NCBI GenBank assembly: GCA_017458865.1
Contig: JAFSZW010000291.1
Coordinates: forward strand, 1 to 13,754
DNA: 13,754 bases
Direction: 5' to 3'
DNA from: Clostridia bacterium
GTDB lineage: Bacteria > Bacillota > Clostridia > Christensenellales > Aristaeellaceae
Positions 1 to 6,228 of this stretch are shown piece after piece (position 1 is the stretch's first letter; each line of letters starts with the position of its first letter). Made by a program: the position numbers and the translations under genes. The notes beneath the pieces were generated by a model, which worked only from the letters and a program-made list of their open reading frames with translations, was not told where the DNA came from and did not search any database.

Positions 1-645
1 GACGCCAATGTAGATCCAGGACGTCTGCTCATTCGGGGACGCAAATTCGGCAAACAGGTCTATGAGCGCATGTGCCAGAATGGACGGCCACAGACTCCCG
101 CTCTTGAGATAGTTAAGCGTCAGGATAAAGCCCCAGAGAATGGCAAAGATCATCTGGACGGCTGTTGCGAGCGTTGCCAGTCCGGCAAACAGGTTGACAA
201 TGTGCCCTATACCAAATGTCAGTGCAGACACACACACTGCACGCCGGACACTGCCCGAGCGGTACATGGCGCCAAAGAGAAAGCCCCTGAAGATCATCTC
301 TTCCACATAGCCGACCATCACCATGGACAGGCAGGCATACAGCTGGTCCGGCAGGCCGTGGGCAGGATGGATGCCGCCCCAGAGATTGCCGGTTGCAAGA
401 AGCCACATCGGGATGAAATACAGGCATTGCCGCGTATCACCCGGCCAGTGGCCAAGGCCGAGTTCACCTGTCAGATGATGCCTTATCACAAATGCCGTAA
501 TGGCAGCTGCAAATGCAGCAAGCACGGCGAGCATGAGCGGGCTGCCGCTCTCTACCTGTGCCCGGATCGGTGTGAGGATCAGGCAGTATGCCGCAATCCA
601 AAGAATGGCAAAGGTTACAGCATTCCGCCGATAGAGCTTATACAT
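1..645 (-). CDS. CPBP (CAAX-like) intramembrane metalloprotease, C-terminus cut by window edge
   Basis: The minus strand is open from an ATG at 645 to base 1, giving 215 residues with no stop, so the C-terminal end lies outside the window. The protein is strongly hydrophobic with several membrane segments (about residues 8-26, 36-54, 74-88, 102-118, 136-156, 160-180). It carries the CPBP/Abi signature in order: a Glu-Glu pair with Arg (EEMIFRG, residues 115-121), FGIGHIVN with His148 and Asn151, and AHALID with His192. In this family these residues form the metal site of a membrane-embedded protease; bacterial members act in protein processing and some in bacteriocin immunity. The start overlaps the tetR stop (ATGTATAA, 8 bases shared) and is preceded by GGAGG with an 8-base spacer, so translation is probably coupled to the regulator. 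The substrate cannot be inferred. Confidence 0.85.
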   Translation of the reverse strand, partial: MYKLYRRNAVTFAILWIAAYCLILTPIRAQVESGSPLMLAVLAAFAAAITAFVIRHHLTGELGLGHWPGDTRQCLYFIPMWLLATGNLWGGIHPAHGLPDQLYACLSMVMVGYVEEMIFRGFLFGAMYRSGSVRRAVCVSALTFGIGHIVNLFAGLATLATAVQMIFAILWGFILTLNYLKSGSLWPSILAHALIDLFAEFASPNEQTSWIYIGV

Positions 646-1213
646 TCCCGCTGCCTCCACTTACAGCCATGAGGCCTTTGTAAAGATCCATCAGCATCGC
701 TGTACACTGCTGCTCATCGTAGGCCATGGTATTGTTGGCCAGCAGGCTGGCAAGGCCGTGGACACATGAGAACATCGTCAGAAACATGGACCGGGATGCC
801 CGTTCATCACATTCTGCACCTGTCCTCAGAATGGCCATGATGTCCTCAACTTCCGGCATTCCGGTGAGTGTGCTCAGGTCCATGCCTCTGAATCGGTCTG
901 TCTCAAAGAGGAATCGAAACAGCCTGGGCTCATCATAGCCAAATCTGATATACCTGAGCCCCAGCGCCAGCATGGGACTGCTCATGGATTCCATGTCACC
1001 CGTAATAAACGCCGTATGATACGCATCTGCAGCCTGATACACCCTGTCCCTTATTTCATCCATCGTCCTGAACGCATACAGGACCGGCCGCGTGGAGCAC
1101 TGCAGCATATCGGCGATGGCTCTGACATTCAGCTGTTCGTGCCCGCGCTGCCGGACAATCTCAAGCCCCGCGTCTATGATCATCTGCCCGGTTATCCTCG
1201 TCTTTGGCGGCAT
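638..1213 (-). CDS. TetR/AcrR family transcriptional regulator
   Basis: This is a 191-residue protein of normal TetR length. Residues about 8-50 form the N-terminal DNA-binding domain, with the helix-turn-helix around RAIADMLQCSTRPVLYAF. The C-terminal ligand domain contains an HGLASLLANN stretch typical of the WHG-type TetR C-terminal domain. I chose the ATG at 1213 because AGGAGG lies 7 bases upstream; an in-frame extension to 1297 would read through the promoter and operator and is rejected. The gene is the first of a two-gene unit with the CPBP protease, whose start overlaps this stop. A consensus promoter and a palindromic site directly upstream suggest that the regulator represses its own operon. 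The effector ligand is unknown. Confidence 0.92.
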   Translation of the reverse strand: MPPKTRITGQMIIDAGLEIVRQRGHEQLNVRAIADMLQCSTRPVLYAFRTMDEIRDRVYQAADAYHTAFITGDMESMSSPMLALGLRYIRFGYDEPRLFRFLFETDRFRGMDLSTLTGMPEVEDIMAILRTGAECDERASRSMFLTMFSCVHGLASLLANNTMAYDEQQCTAMLMDLYKGLMAVSGGSGNV

Positions 1214-1227
1214 TGTTGACCTCCTAT

Positions 1228-1250
1228 ATGTAACATATGTTATGTAACAT
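1228..1250 (-). promoter_or_regulatory. Putative TetR operator overlapping the transcription start
   Basis: Immediately downstream of the -10 lies an array of three alternating half-sites on the plus strand: TAACAT (1231-1236), ATGTTA (1237-1242) and TAACAT (1245-1250). The first pair forms the perfect palindrome TAACATATGTTA, and the second pair a palindrome with a 2-base spacer. ATGTAACAT also occurs twice as a direct repeat (1228-1236 and 1242-1250). It sits over the expected start site between the promoter and the tetR ribosome binding site, the usual place for autorepression. Binding by this TetR protein is inferred. Confidence 0.75.
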
Positions 1251-1252
1251 GA

Positions 1253-1281
1253 ATTATACATCCAGTCTGAGCATCTGTCAA
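1253..1281 (-). promoter_or_regulatory. Sigma-A promoter of the tetR-CPBP operon
   Basis: The minus strand has a perfect -35 TTGACA (1276-1281) and a perfect -10 TATAAT (1253-1258) with a 17-base spacer. Transcription should begin near 1246, about 30 bases before the tetR ATG. Confidence 0.9.
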
Positions 1282-1287
1282 TGCGCC

Positions 1288-1321
1288 AAAAACGCACCCG
1301 GCAATCGCCGGGCGCGTTTTT
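1288..1321 (-). terminator. Rho-independent terminator after the MATE gene (bidirectional shape)
   Basis: The stem is AAAAACGC-A-CCCGGC (1288-1302), loop AATC (1303-1306), then GCCGGG-C-GCGTTTTT (1307-1321), with one mismatch. The flanking A and T runs make it work in either orientation. It lies about 40 bases after the MATE stop and separates that operon from the tetR promoter. Confidence 0.88.
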
Positions 1322-1331
1322 GACTCAGATG

Positions 1332-1345
1332 TGAAAGGAGGTGAA
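1332..1345 (-). promoter_or_regulatory. Anti-Shine-Dalgarno 14-mer in the MATE 3' UTR
   Basis: The MATE transcript reads TTCACCTCCTTTCA here, between its stop codon (1359-1361) and its terminator. It contains the conserved 3' tail of 16S rRNA (TCACCTCCTTTC). The same 14 bases occur in the sugar kinase 3' UTR at 12991-13004. Such a sequence can pair with ribosome binding sites of other mRNAs. The sequence match is direct; the regulatory role is inference. Confidence 0.5.
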
Positions 1346-1358
1346 TGGCAGATTAGGC

Positions 1359-2717
1359 TCAGGATGATCTGGTCAGGTCCTGCACCCACTTGTACCTGCG
1401 GAAACGCATCATGACCCAGGGGATTTTGCCGACTTCATCAAGGCAGGTGCAGGCATATACCGCCAGCACAGGCCAGTGGAAGACAAAGGCACCAAGGAGC
1501 GCCAGCGGGATCGCTATACCCCACATACAGACTGCCAGGGAGTACATGTCAAAGAGTGTGTCACCGCCGCCGTCAAGAACACCGTTTATGGTCACGGTGT
1601 TGACGCATCGCCCGATCATATAGATCGCCATGATGACCATCATGCCGGTCAGGTAACCGCAGGCAGCATCCGTCAGGAGGACCATGTTGACCACCAGCGG
1701 CGTCAGTGCAAGGACGATGCCCGTGGAAATAAACCCTATCACGTACGAAATGTTCTTCAGCTTTATGCCGTATGCCTTGCCCATATCAAGGCGTCCGGCA
1801 CCAAGTTCGTTCCCGACCATGATGCCGGCAGCGCCACCAATGCCGTTGCACATGCAGCAGATCAGGTCACGGACAACCGCTGCAACGGAATTGGCAGCGG
1901 CCGCATCCGCACCCATGTGTCCAATGATCGCTGTGTAAGAGGTGAATCCAACGCCCCAGAACAGCGAGCCGCCCATGAGCGGCAGGCACTGCCTGGCAAA
2001 GTCGTGTCCCAGCCCCTTCTGCCGCTGCATCAGGCGTGACCAGGCAGGACGGATATAGTCTTTCCCTGCTGTAACACCAAGGCACAGGAAAAGCTCAATC
2101 ACGCGGGCCAGGGTTGTCGCTATGGCTGCGCCTCTGGCCTGCATGCGGGGTAGTCCGAAAAGACCGAAAATGAACACTGCATTGAGCAGGATGTTGACAA
2201 TAACCGCACTTGATGAAATCATCGCACTTGGCGGCACATGGTCGCTGACCTTCATCATGGTCAGGTAACACTGAGACACGCCGGTAATCAGGTAGGAAAA
2301 GCCGGCAATTCTGAGATAGTCGCTGCCGATCTCAATCAGCGGCGCATCATGGGTAAAGATGTGCATGAGCATATCCGGCGCCAGCTCACAGGCCGCAAAA
2401 AACACGATGGACACCAGCCCGGTGAACCGGAGCATGAGGTTGAACAGATCCTGCATGGTTTTCCGGTCATTCTTGCCCCAGTACTGGGCACCGAGAATCG
2501 CACCTGCGCCCGTTACAGCCCCCAGAAACATGTTCTGGACGAACTGGATCTGGGAGGCCAGAGAAACCGCCGTCATCTCCTCCTGCGCGATCCGTCCGAG
2601 CATCAGGGCATCACCGGCAGCAACAGCTGCAAGCATCAGGCTCTGCAGGGCAATCGGCAGAGCGAGGTGCAAAAGGCGTTCGTAAAACGCCCTGTTATCA
2701 ATGGTTGTCTGTCCCAC
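1359..2717 (-). CDS. MATE family multidrug efflux transporter
   Basis: This 452-residue membrane protein has the length of a complete MATE transporter, with about twelve hydrophobic segments arranged as two MatE repeats (roughly residues 15-175 and 240-400). Typical elements are the N-terminal AGDALMLGRI segment, GAGAILGAQYWGKND (about residues 71-85) and the pseudo-repeat GIMVGNELGAGRLDMGKAYG in the second half. Members export cationic drugs, metabolites or toxins using Na+ or H+ gradients; the substrate here is unknown. The start is GTG at 2717, with GGAGG 9 bases upstream. The frame overlaps the end of the preceding acetyltransferase gene by 20 bases, so the two are probably translationally coupled. 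A terminator follows at 1288-1321, making this the last gene of its operon. Confidence 0.93.
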   Translation of the reverse strand: MGQTTIDNRAFYERLLHLALPIALQSLMLAAVAAGDALMLGRIAQEEMTAVSLASQIQFVQNMFLGAVTGAGAILGAQYWGKNDRKTMQDLFNLMLRFTGLVSIVFFAACELAPDMLMHIFTHDAPLIEIGSDYLRIAGFSYLITGVSQCYLTMMKVSDHVPPSAMISSSAVIVNILLNAVFIFGLFGLPRMQARGAAIATTLARVIELFLCLGVTAGKDYIRPAWSRLMQRQKGLGHDFARQCLPLMGGSLFWGVGFTSYTAIIGHMGADAAAANSVAAVVRDLICCMCNGIGGAAGIMVGNELGAGRLDMGKAYGIKLKNISYVIGFISTGIVLALTPLVVNMVLLTDAACGYLTGMMVIMAIYMIGRCVNTVTINGVLDGGGDTLFDMYSLAVCMWGIAIPLALLGAFVFHWPVLAVYACTCLDEVGKIPWVMMRFRRYKWVQDLTRSS

Positions 2718-3495
2718 AGGCAGCGTCCTCCTGTTTTTTACACTCCTCCGCGTTTATCTCAAATGCCGTATACGGGCCGGACATCAGGAAACCGAGCTTT
2801 TCGGCCAGCGTCGCGGAAATGGCCGTATGCGCATCCCATCGCGGTGTCAGGCCCCGATTAAGGCAGAGCCGGATCAGCCTGGCTGCGCAGGCAGCTGCCA
2901 GGCCGTGGCGCCGCATGGCCGGGTCCGTATCCACCTCAATCTCTATACCATCCGAATACCTGACATAGGACGAGGCGCCGGAAACCATCCGGTCCCCGTC
3001 AAGCGCAGCCACACCAATTCCCAGACGTCGAAACGCCTCGTAACTGCCGAACAGGGAGACAAAATCCCGGCTCCAGTCATGTTGCCTGCACTGCTCATAC
3101 AGATCGGCATCTATTTTCCGAAGCTCAAATCGGTTGTCTATTCCCGTTTCTATCTGCATGAGACGGGCACAGTCAAAGCCTGTATCATGCCTGAACGCAT
3201 ACCGGGTAATCCGTGCAGCCCGGTTGCCAAACTGCTGCTCAAAGAGCGGAAACCACTCAGGTTTTCTGGCGATAAGGATCATGTACGCATCCAAGGGCAG
3301 CATTTGAACGAGCTGTTTATCCGGCCGCCCGTCAAAGAAACGGAAATCACCTATAAAGGCCATGCAGCTTTGGGGCGCTGTGGAATCATCTGCATACAGA
3401 TGTCCCATAATTCCCTCAAGGCAGCTCAGAATCATGGATGAATCCCAGCCCACAAAAATGCCGGAGACCAGGTCTCCCTTTACCTCATGAATCAT
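2698..3495 (-). CDS. GNAT acetyltransferase, ZmaR-like (GNAT_acetyltran) type
   Basis: The 265-residue protein has a poorly conserved N-terminal half (residues 1-120) and a C-terminal GNAT fold. The acetyl-CoA-binding segment is VDTDPAMRRHGLAAACAARL (residues 188-207), followed by WDAHTAISATLAEKLGF (220-236), the usual last GNAT strand and helix. This layout matches the family that includes zwittermicin A acetyltransferase ZmaR. The acetyl-acceptor is not known. The ATG at 3495 has only a weak purine-rich site (GAAAGAA), but its ATGA overlaps the stop of a 34-codon ORF, suggesting coupling. Its own 3' end overlaps the MATE start by 20 bases. Acetylation plus efflux is a plausible two-step self-protection or detoxification set; that is inference. 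The N-terminal region could contain another substrate-binding fold. Confidence 0.82.
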   Translation of the reverse strand: MIHEVKGDLVSGIFVGWDSSMILSCLEGIMGHLYADDSTAPQSCMAFIGDFRFFDGRPDKQLVQMLPLDAYMILIARKPEWFPLFEQQFGNRAARITRYAFRHDTGFDCARLMQIETGIDNRFELRKIDADLYEQCRQHDWSRDFVSLFGSYEAFRRLGIGVAALDGDRMVSGASSYVRYSDGIEIEVDTDPAMRRHGLAAACAARLIRLCLNRGLTPRWDAHTAISATLAEKLGFLMSGPYTAFEINAEECKKQEDAACGTDNH

Positions 3496-3596
3496 AGTGT
3501 TTCTTTCACAATTTGCCGGTACGCCGGCCGATTCATCTGATGAGCTGGATTTGATTCAAGCACATCATTCCAGAAGATATGAATGGGCTTCACCAT
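3492..3596 (-). CDS. Small ORF (34 residues) coupled to the ZmaR-like gene
   Basis: This is an ATG-started frame of 34 codons reading MVKPIHIFWNDVLESNPAHQ and ending NRPAYRQIVKETL. It fills much of the gap between the two acetyltransferase genes, and its TGA overlaps the next start as ATGA. Its composition is protein-like (mixed charged and aromatic residues), but I see no clear ribosome binding site before the ATG and recognise no family. It could be a small operon protein, a translation-coupling leader, or the surviving end of a decayed gene; an in-frame stop lies 18 bases upstream of the ATG. Confidence 0.35.
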   Translation of the reverse strand: MVKPIHIFWNDVLESNPAHQMNRPAYRQIVKETL

Positions 3597-3638
3597 GTGC
3601 CCGCATTTGTTTCATCGGCGGATAGACCGGACATTGAA

Positions 3639-4076
3639 CTATCGCTTAATTGATCTTATGAATCGTTTTTGTGTTTTATCGCAGGTATACCCCATATGAT
3701 GATAAAAATCATGTGCATCCTGACGAACAATATTGCAGTTCAAACGAATGAACGTATATCCCCGTTCGGCCGCATGATCTTCAAGCGATGTGAGCAACTG
3801 TTTCCCGATTCCCTGGCGCTGCGCCATCGGAGAAACAGCCAGTGCAATGATATTGAAGCCATTGTCGCCATAAAGCAGATTATACTTTTCAGCCTGAATG
3901 AACCCCAGGATCTGATGCGTGACATCATCCTCATACACCGCAATAAAGTAGCATGGATCATGAGACAACTCCTGGATGCGATGTCTGAGATAGCCGGCTG
4001 TCGTTTCATATCCTAATGCGGTTTTGCATATTTGCTCAAGGGCCGGTGCATCTTCCATCTGAATGTTTCTTATCAT
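3639..4076 (-). CDS. GNAT family N-acetyltransferase
   Basis: This is a 145-residue single-domain GNAT protein, normal for the family. The acetyl-CoA motif A is ALAVSPMAQRQGIGKQLL (residues 79-96) with the QRQGIG pyrophosphate loop, preceded by the typical strand GFIQAEKYNLL and followed by LNCNIVRQDAHDFYHHMGY, the common C-terminal GNAT pattern (Asn contact, then FYxxxGY). The acceptor substrate is unknown. I chose the ATG at 4076 (MIRNIQMEDAP) because GNAT proteins usually begin this way and GGAGG lies 12 bases upstream; the 18-residue extension to 4130 would absorb that site. A promoter candidate lies at 4138-4166. The gene heads the same-strand series of small ORF, ZmaR-like gene and MATE, with a 42-base gap to the small ORF, so an operon is likely but not certain. 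Confidence 0.9.
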   Translation of the reverse strand: MIRNIQMEDAPALEQICKTALGYETTAGYLRHRIQELSHDPCYFIAVYEDDVTHQILGFIQAEKYNLLYGDNGFNIIALAVSPMAQRQGIGKQLLTSLEDHAAERGYTFIRLNCNIVRQDAHDFYHHMGYTCDKTQKRFIRSIKR

Positions 4077-4137
4077 AAGTGTTCTTTGCCTCCACCAGTT
4101 TCGGTTTGACCCGGCAGCATCCGGCTTCACTTATGTC

Positions 4138-4166
4138 AGCATATCATAGCCAAAGCACTCTGTCAT
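4138..4166 (-). promoter_or_regulatory. Probable promoter of the acetyltransferase-MATE operon
   Basis: Minus strand ATGACA (4161-4166; 5 of 6 to -35 consensus) is followed after 17 bases by TATGCT (4138-4143; 4 of 6), with a TG dinucleotide in the extended -10 position. It would give a leader of about 55 bases before the ATG at 4076. Confidence 0.5.
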
Positions 4167-4249
4167 TGTGAGCGTTCATACGATCTGTAGCCTCATTGAA
4201 ACCGCCGTAATCTCATCCGCAATGCCCGTTTGCTGTCCGGAACCGGGCT

Positions 4250-4792
4250 TTAACCCAACCGGGCAAAGAACAGTGAAACCGCTGAGATCAGCAGAAAGAG
4301 CACAAGGGTCCACAGAATGGTTGCCATCACACTCTGATTCCTTACCCGGAAAAACGGATAGGGTCCGTCATAGCGCCCGAGGCCGTTCAGGAGCATCATG
4401 ATGAGTCCATAGACCATCGTAACGGCAACCGGAATCAGCCAGACACCGGCATGCGGCTCCAGGCACACATATGAAAGGACTGAGAAAATCGGGCAGAGCG
4501 TATGATGGTACAGCCCGTTTCCGGAAAGCATGAGCTTTTTGAATCCGCCGCCCATAGGCACGAGCACAAAGAGCGTGACCATAAAGGTCATCGTCAGCAT
4601 GCAGGTGCTGAGGTACCGCATAATGGCAGCCATTTGTCCGCCGGCAGCGAGAAACAGGACGGATGAAAACAGCGTCACCAGGTTGGACAGCTGTGTGTAA
4701 AAAGCAAAGATGCTGGCTTTCCGCCTTGAAATGCTGACTCTGAACCCCAGTATTTCAAAGCAGATGACAAGCGCATTTATGATCTGAGCCAT
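4250..4792 (-). CDS. Pr6Pr-like integral membrane protein
   Basis: This is a 180-residue, very hydrophobic protein with about six membrane segments. FYTQLSNLVTLFSS (residues 31-44), YHHTLCPIFSVLSYVCLEP (about 94-112) and VTMVYGLIMMLLNGLGRYDG followed by PYPFFRVRN (about 124-152) match the layout of Pr6Pr family membrane proteins: a Y-t-xLSN helix, an H-x-x-P-I helix and a PYPF loop. No catalytic role is established that I can state. The ATG shares one base with the tatD stop (TGATG), so translation is probably coupled, although no functional link between the two is known to me. It is the last gene of its unit. No strong terminator follows; only a direct repeat of AACCGGGC (4240-4247 and 4256-4263) and a weak stem are visible. 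Confidence 0.72.
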   Translation of the reverse strand: MAQIINALVICFEILGFRVSISRRKASIFAFYTQLSNLVTLFSSVLFLAAGGQMAAIMRYLSTCMLTMTFMVTLFVLVPMGGGFKKLMLSGNGLYHHTLCPIFSVLSYVCLEPHAGVWLIPVAVTMVYGLIMMLLNGLGRYDGPYPFFRVRNQSVMATILWTLVLFLLISAVSLFFARLG

Positions 4793-5637
4793 CAGTTCGC
4801 CTCCATTTCTCCCGTTGCATCAGCTGCCGCCGGATGCCCGGCAATGCCAAAGAATCGCTCCGTATTCGCCCGGGTGCACGCAGCGAGCCTGACTGGATCC
4901 ATACCCATATGGTCGGCAAGCGTATCAAGGACATATGGCAGGTTCCAGGGCACATTGACCCTGTCAAGACCAGGCACGTTCCGGGGCGTCAGGTAAGGTG
5001 CATCCGTTTCTATCATGACGCGGTCCGGCGGCAGGACGGATACCGCATCCCTCAGCGCCGCAGCCCGTCTGTCATCGCAGATCCAGCCCGTGATGCCGAT
5101 CATAAACCCCATCTCAAGGTATGTAAGCAGCTCTGCCCTGGTCCCGGTAAAGCAGTGTACAACAGCCCGTCTGCAGATCTCCGGATGGTCCCTGAAGATC
5201 TGAACCAGTGTATCAGATGCCCTCCGTTCATGCAGGAACATCGGCTTGCCCGTATCCTCCGCCAGCTCAATATGCCGTTTCAGGCACGCAATCTGGTTTT
5301 CCTGCGTCGAGTAATTGCGATCGAAATCCAGTCCGCATTCACCGACAGCAACGACGCGGCCGTTTTCCATCAGGATCCGGCGGAGCGTATCAAAATCCGC
5401 AGCCTTTGCCATATCCGCATTATGCGGATGAATCCCCGCTGTCCCGTAAACAGCATGTGTCCGGACGAAATCATCTATTCGCAGGTCTTCCTCCATGTCA
5501 GAGCCTGTCAGGATGCAGCCTATCCCCGCCTTGGCAGCGGCAGCCAGAATGGACTCCGGGGATTTAAACTGAGCACAAAACAGGTTGAGACCAATGTCAT
5601 ACAGCGTTACCGCTTTCTCGGAAACGGGTCTGTCCAA
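4792..5637 (-). CDS. tatD: TatD family metal-dependent DNase
   Basis: This is a 281-residue TIM-barrel hydrolase. Metal and active-site residues are visible: Glu100 in GECGLDFDRN, His136 in FLHERRA, His161 in VHCFTGT and Asp212 in IETDAPYLTPRN. The N-terminus reads DIGLNLFCAQF (residues 14-24) instead of the HxH motif of YcfH/YabD-type relatives. This, with GITGWICDDRR (181-191), matches the subgroup of Escherichia coli TatD itself, a Mg-dependent 3'-5' exonuclease linked to DNA repair. The start must be non-ATG: TTG at 5637 with AGAGG 10 bases upstream is best, as no in-frame ATG precedes the conserved DIGLNL. The frame overlaps the end of the TPR-like gene by 31 bases. Specificity here is inferred from the subgroup. 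Confidence 0.93.
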   Translation of the reverse strand: MDRPVSEKAVTLYDIGLNLFCAQFKSPESILAAAAKAGIGCILTGSDMEEDLRIDDFVRTHAVYGTAGIHPHNADMAKAADFDTLRRILMENGRVVAVGECGLDFDRNYSTQENQIACLKRHIELAEDTGKPMFLHERRASDTLVQIFRDHPEICRRAVVHCFTGTRAELLTYLEMGFMIGITGWICDDRRAAALRDAVSVLPPDRVMIETDAPYLTPRNVPGLDRVNVPWNLPYVLDTLADHMGMDPVRLAACTRANTERFFGIAGHPAAADATGEMEAN

Positions 5638-6188
5638 TTGGGGAGCACCTCTTTCTTTATCCAGTTGTCAAACTCCCGCCTGAAGGCGATTGGGATGCAA
5701 ACCATATCCACCGTCATCTCCAGGGTACCGCCAACTATAAAACCACGGGCCTTATTTCTGGCCTCAATTTCCTTGATCTGACGCTTATTCAGGTTAACAA
5801 ACTGGTCAAGTGCAAAGCAGCAGTTCAGAAGTCTTTTACAGGGCTCCAGTTTTCCTGCCTTCCAGTAACACATAGCCAGTTGATAAGTAGTACCTATGTC
5901 CATATCATTCATCCAGTAATATGGATCCTCTGCTTCTCTCTCTTTATTGCGGAAACCCGCCCAGTTCCTTGCGCCATGATTTCTGGCAAGGAAATCCTTG
6001 ATAAAGGTTTCCGCCACATCGGTCATGCCAAGAATTGCATAGGCATCCATGATCCCCATCCGGATGCCTGCACCGTCATGGGTATCCATGGCCATTAAGG
6101 ACAGTCCGTAATCAATCGTTTCCTCATAATCTCCATTGTCATGCAAATTCCAAACTCTCCGGATCTGAGTTTCTGTTAATGGTGTCAT
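5607..6188 (-). CDS. Unknown protein with TPR-like helices
   Basis: I do not recognise this 193-residue soluble protein as a named family. Residues about 8-70 (LHDNGDYEETIDYGLSLMAM, then AYAILGMTDVAETFIKDFL) and 98-130 (TTYQLAMCYWKAGKLEPCKR) look like successive TPR-type helix pairs with the usual small and aromatic spacing, so a protein-protein scaffold is likely. The C-terminal 45 residues are basic then aromatic. The ATG at 6188 has GGGAGG 9 bases upstream. It starts 40 bases after the GH31 stop and overlaps tatD by 31 bases, placing it in the middle of that transcription unit. No enzyme motif or signal peptide is visible. Confidence 0.8.
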   Translation of the reverse strand: MTPLTETQIRRVWNLHDNGDYEETIDYGLSLMAMDTHDGAGIRMGIMDAYAILGMTDVAETFIKDFLARNHGARNWAGFRNKEREAEDPYYWMNDMDIGTTYQLAMCYWKAGKLEPCKRLLNCCFALDQFVNLNKRQIKEIEARNKARGFIVGGTLEMTVDMVCIPIAFRREFDNWIKKEVLPNWTDPFPRKR

Positions 6189-6228
6189 AAACCATATCCT
6201 CCCGTATCATTTTAGGGACCGGTTTACC

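Noticed and set aside
70..672. Plus-strand open frame of 200 codons at the left edge
   Set aside because: It is the antisense shadow of the CPBP protease, whose conserved motifs are clear on the minus strand.
1344..1355. Plus-strand mini-ORF after a perfect AAAGGAGGTGA
   Set aside because: ATG GCA GAT TAG is only three codons and lies 3 bases from the putative ribosome binding site, too close to work well; the sequence makes more sense as an anti-SD element of the MATE transcript.
4236..4263. Possible terminator after the Pr6Pr gene
   Set aside because: The region holds a direct repeat of AACCGGGC and only a 3-base GGG/CCC stem with no T run; it does not meet the form of an intrinsic terminator.
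4834..5781. Plus-strand open frame of 315 codons opposite tatD
   Set aside because: It lies antisense to tatD and the TPR-like gene, is rich in Arg, His and Cys, and has no family resemblance or start signal.
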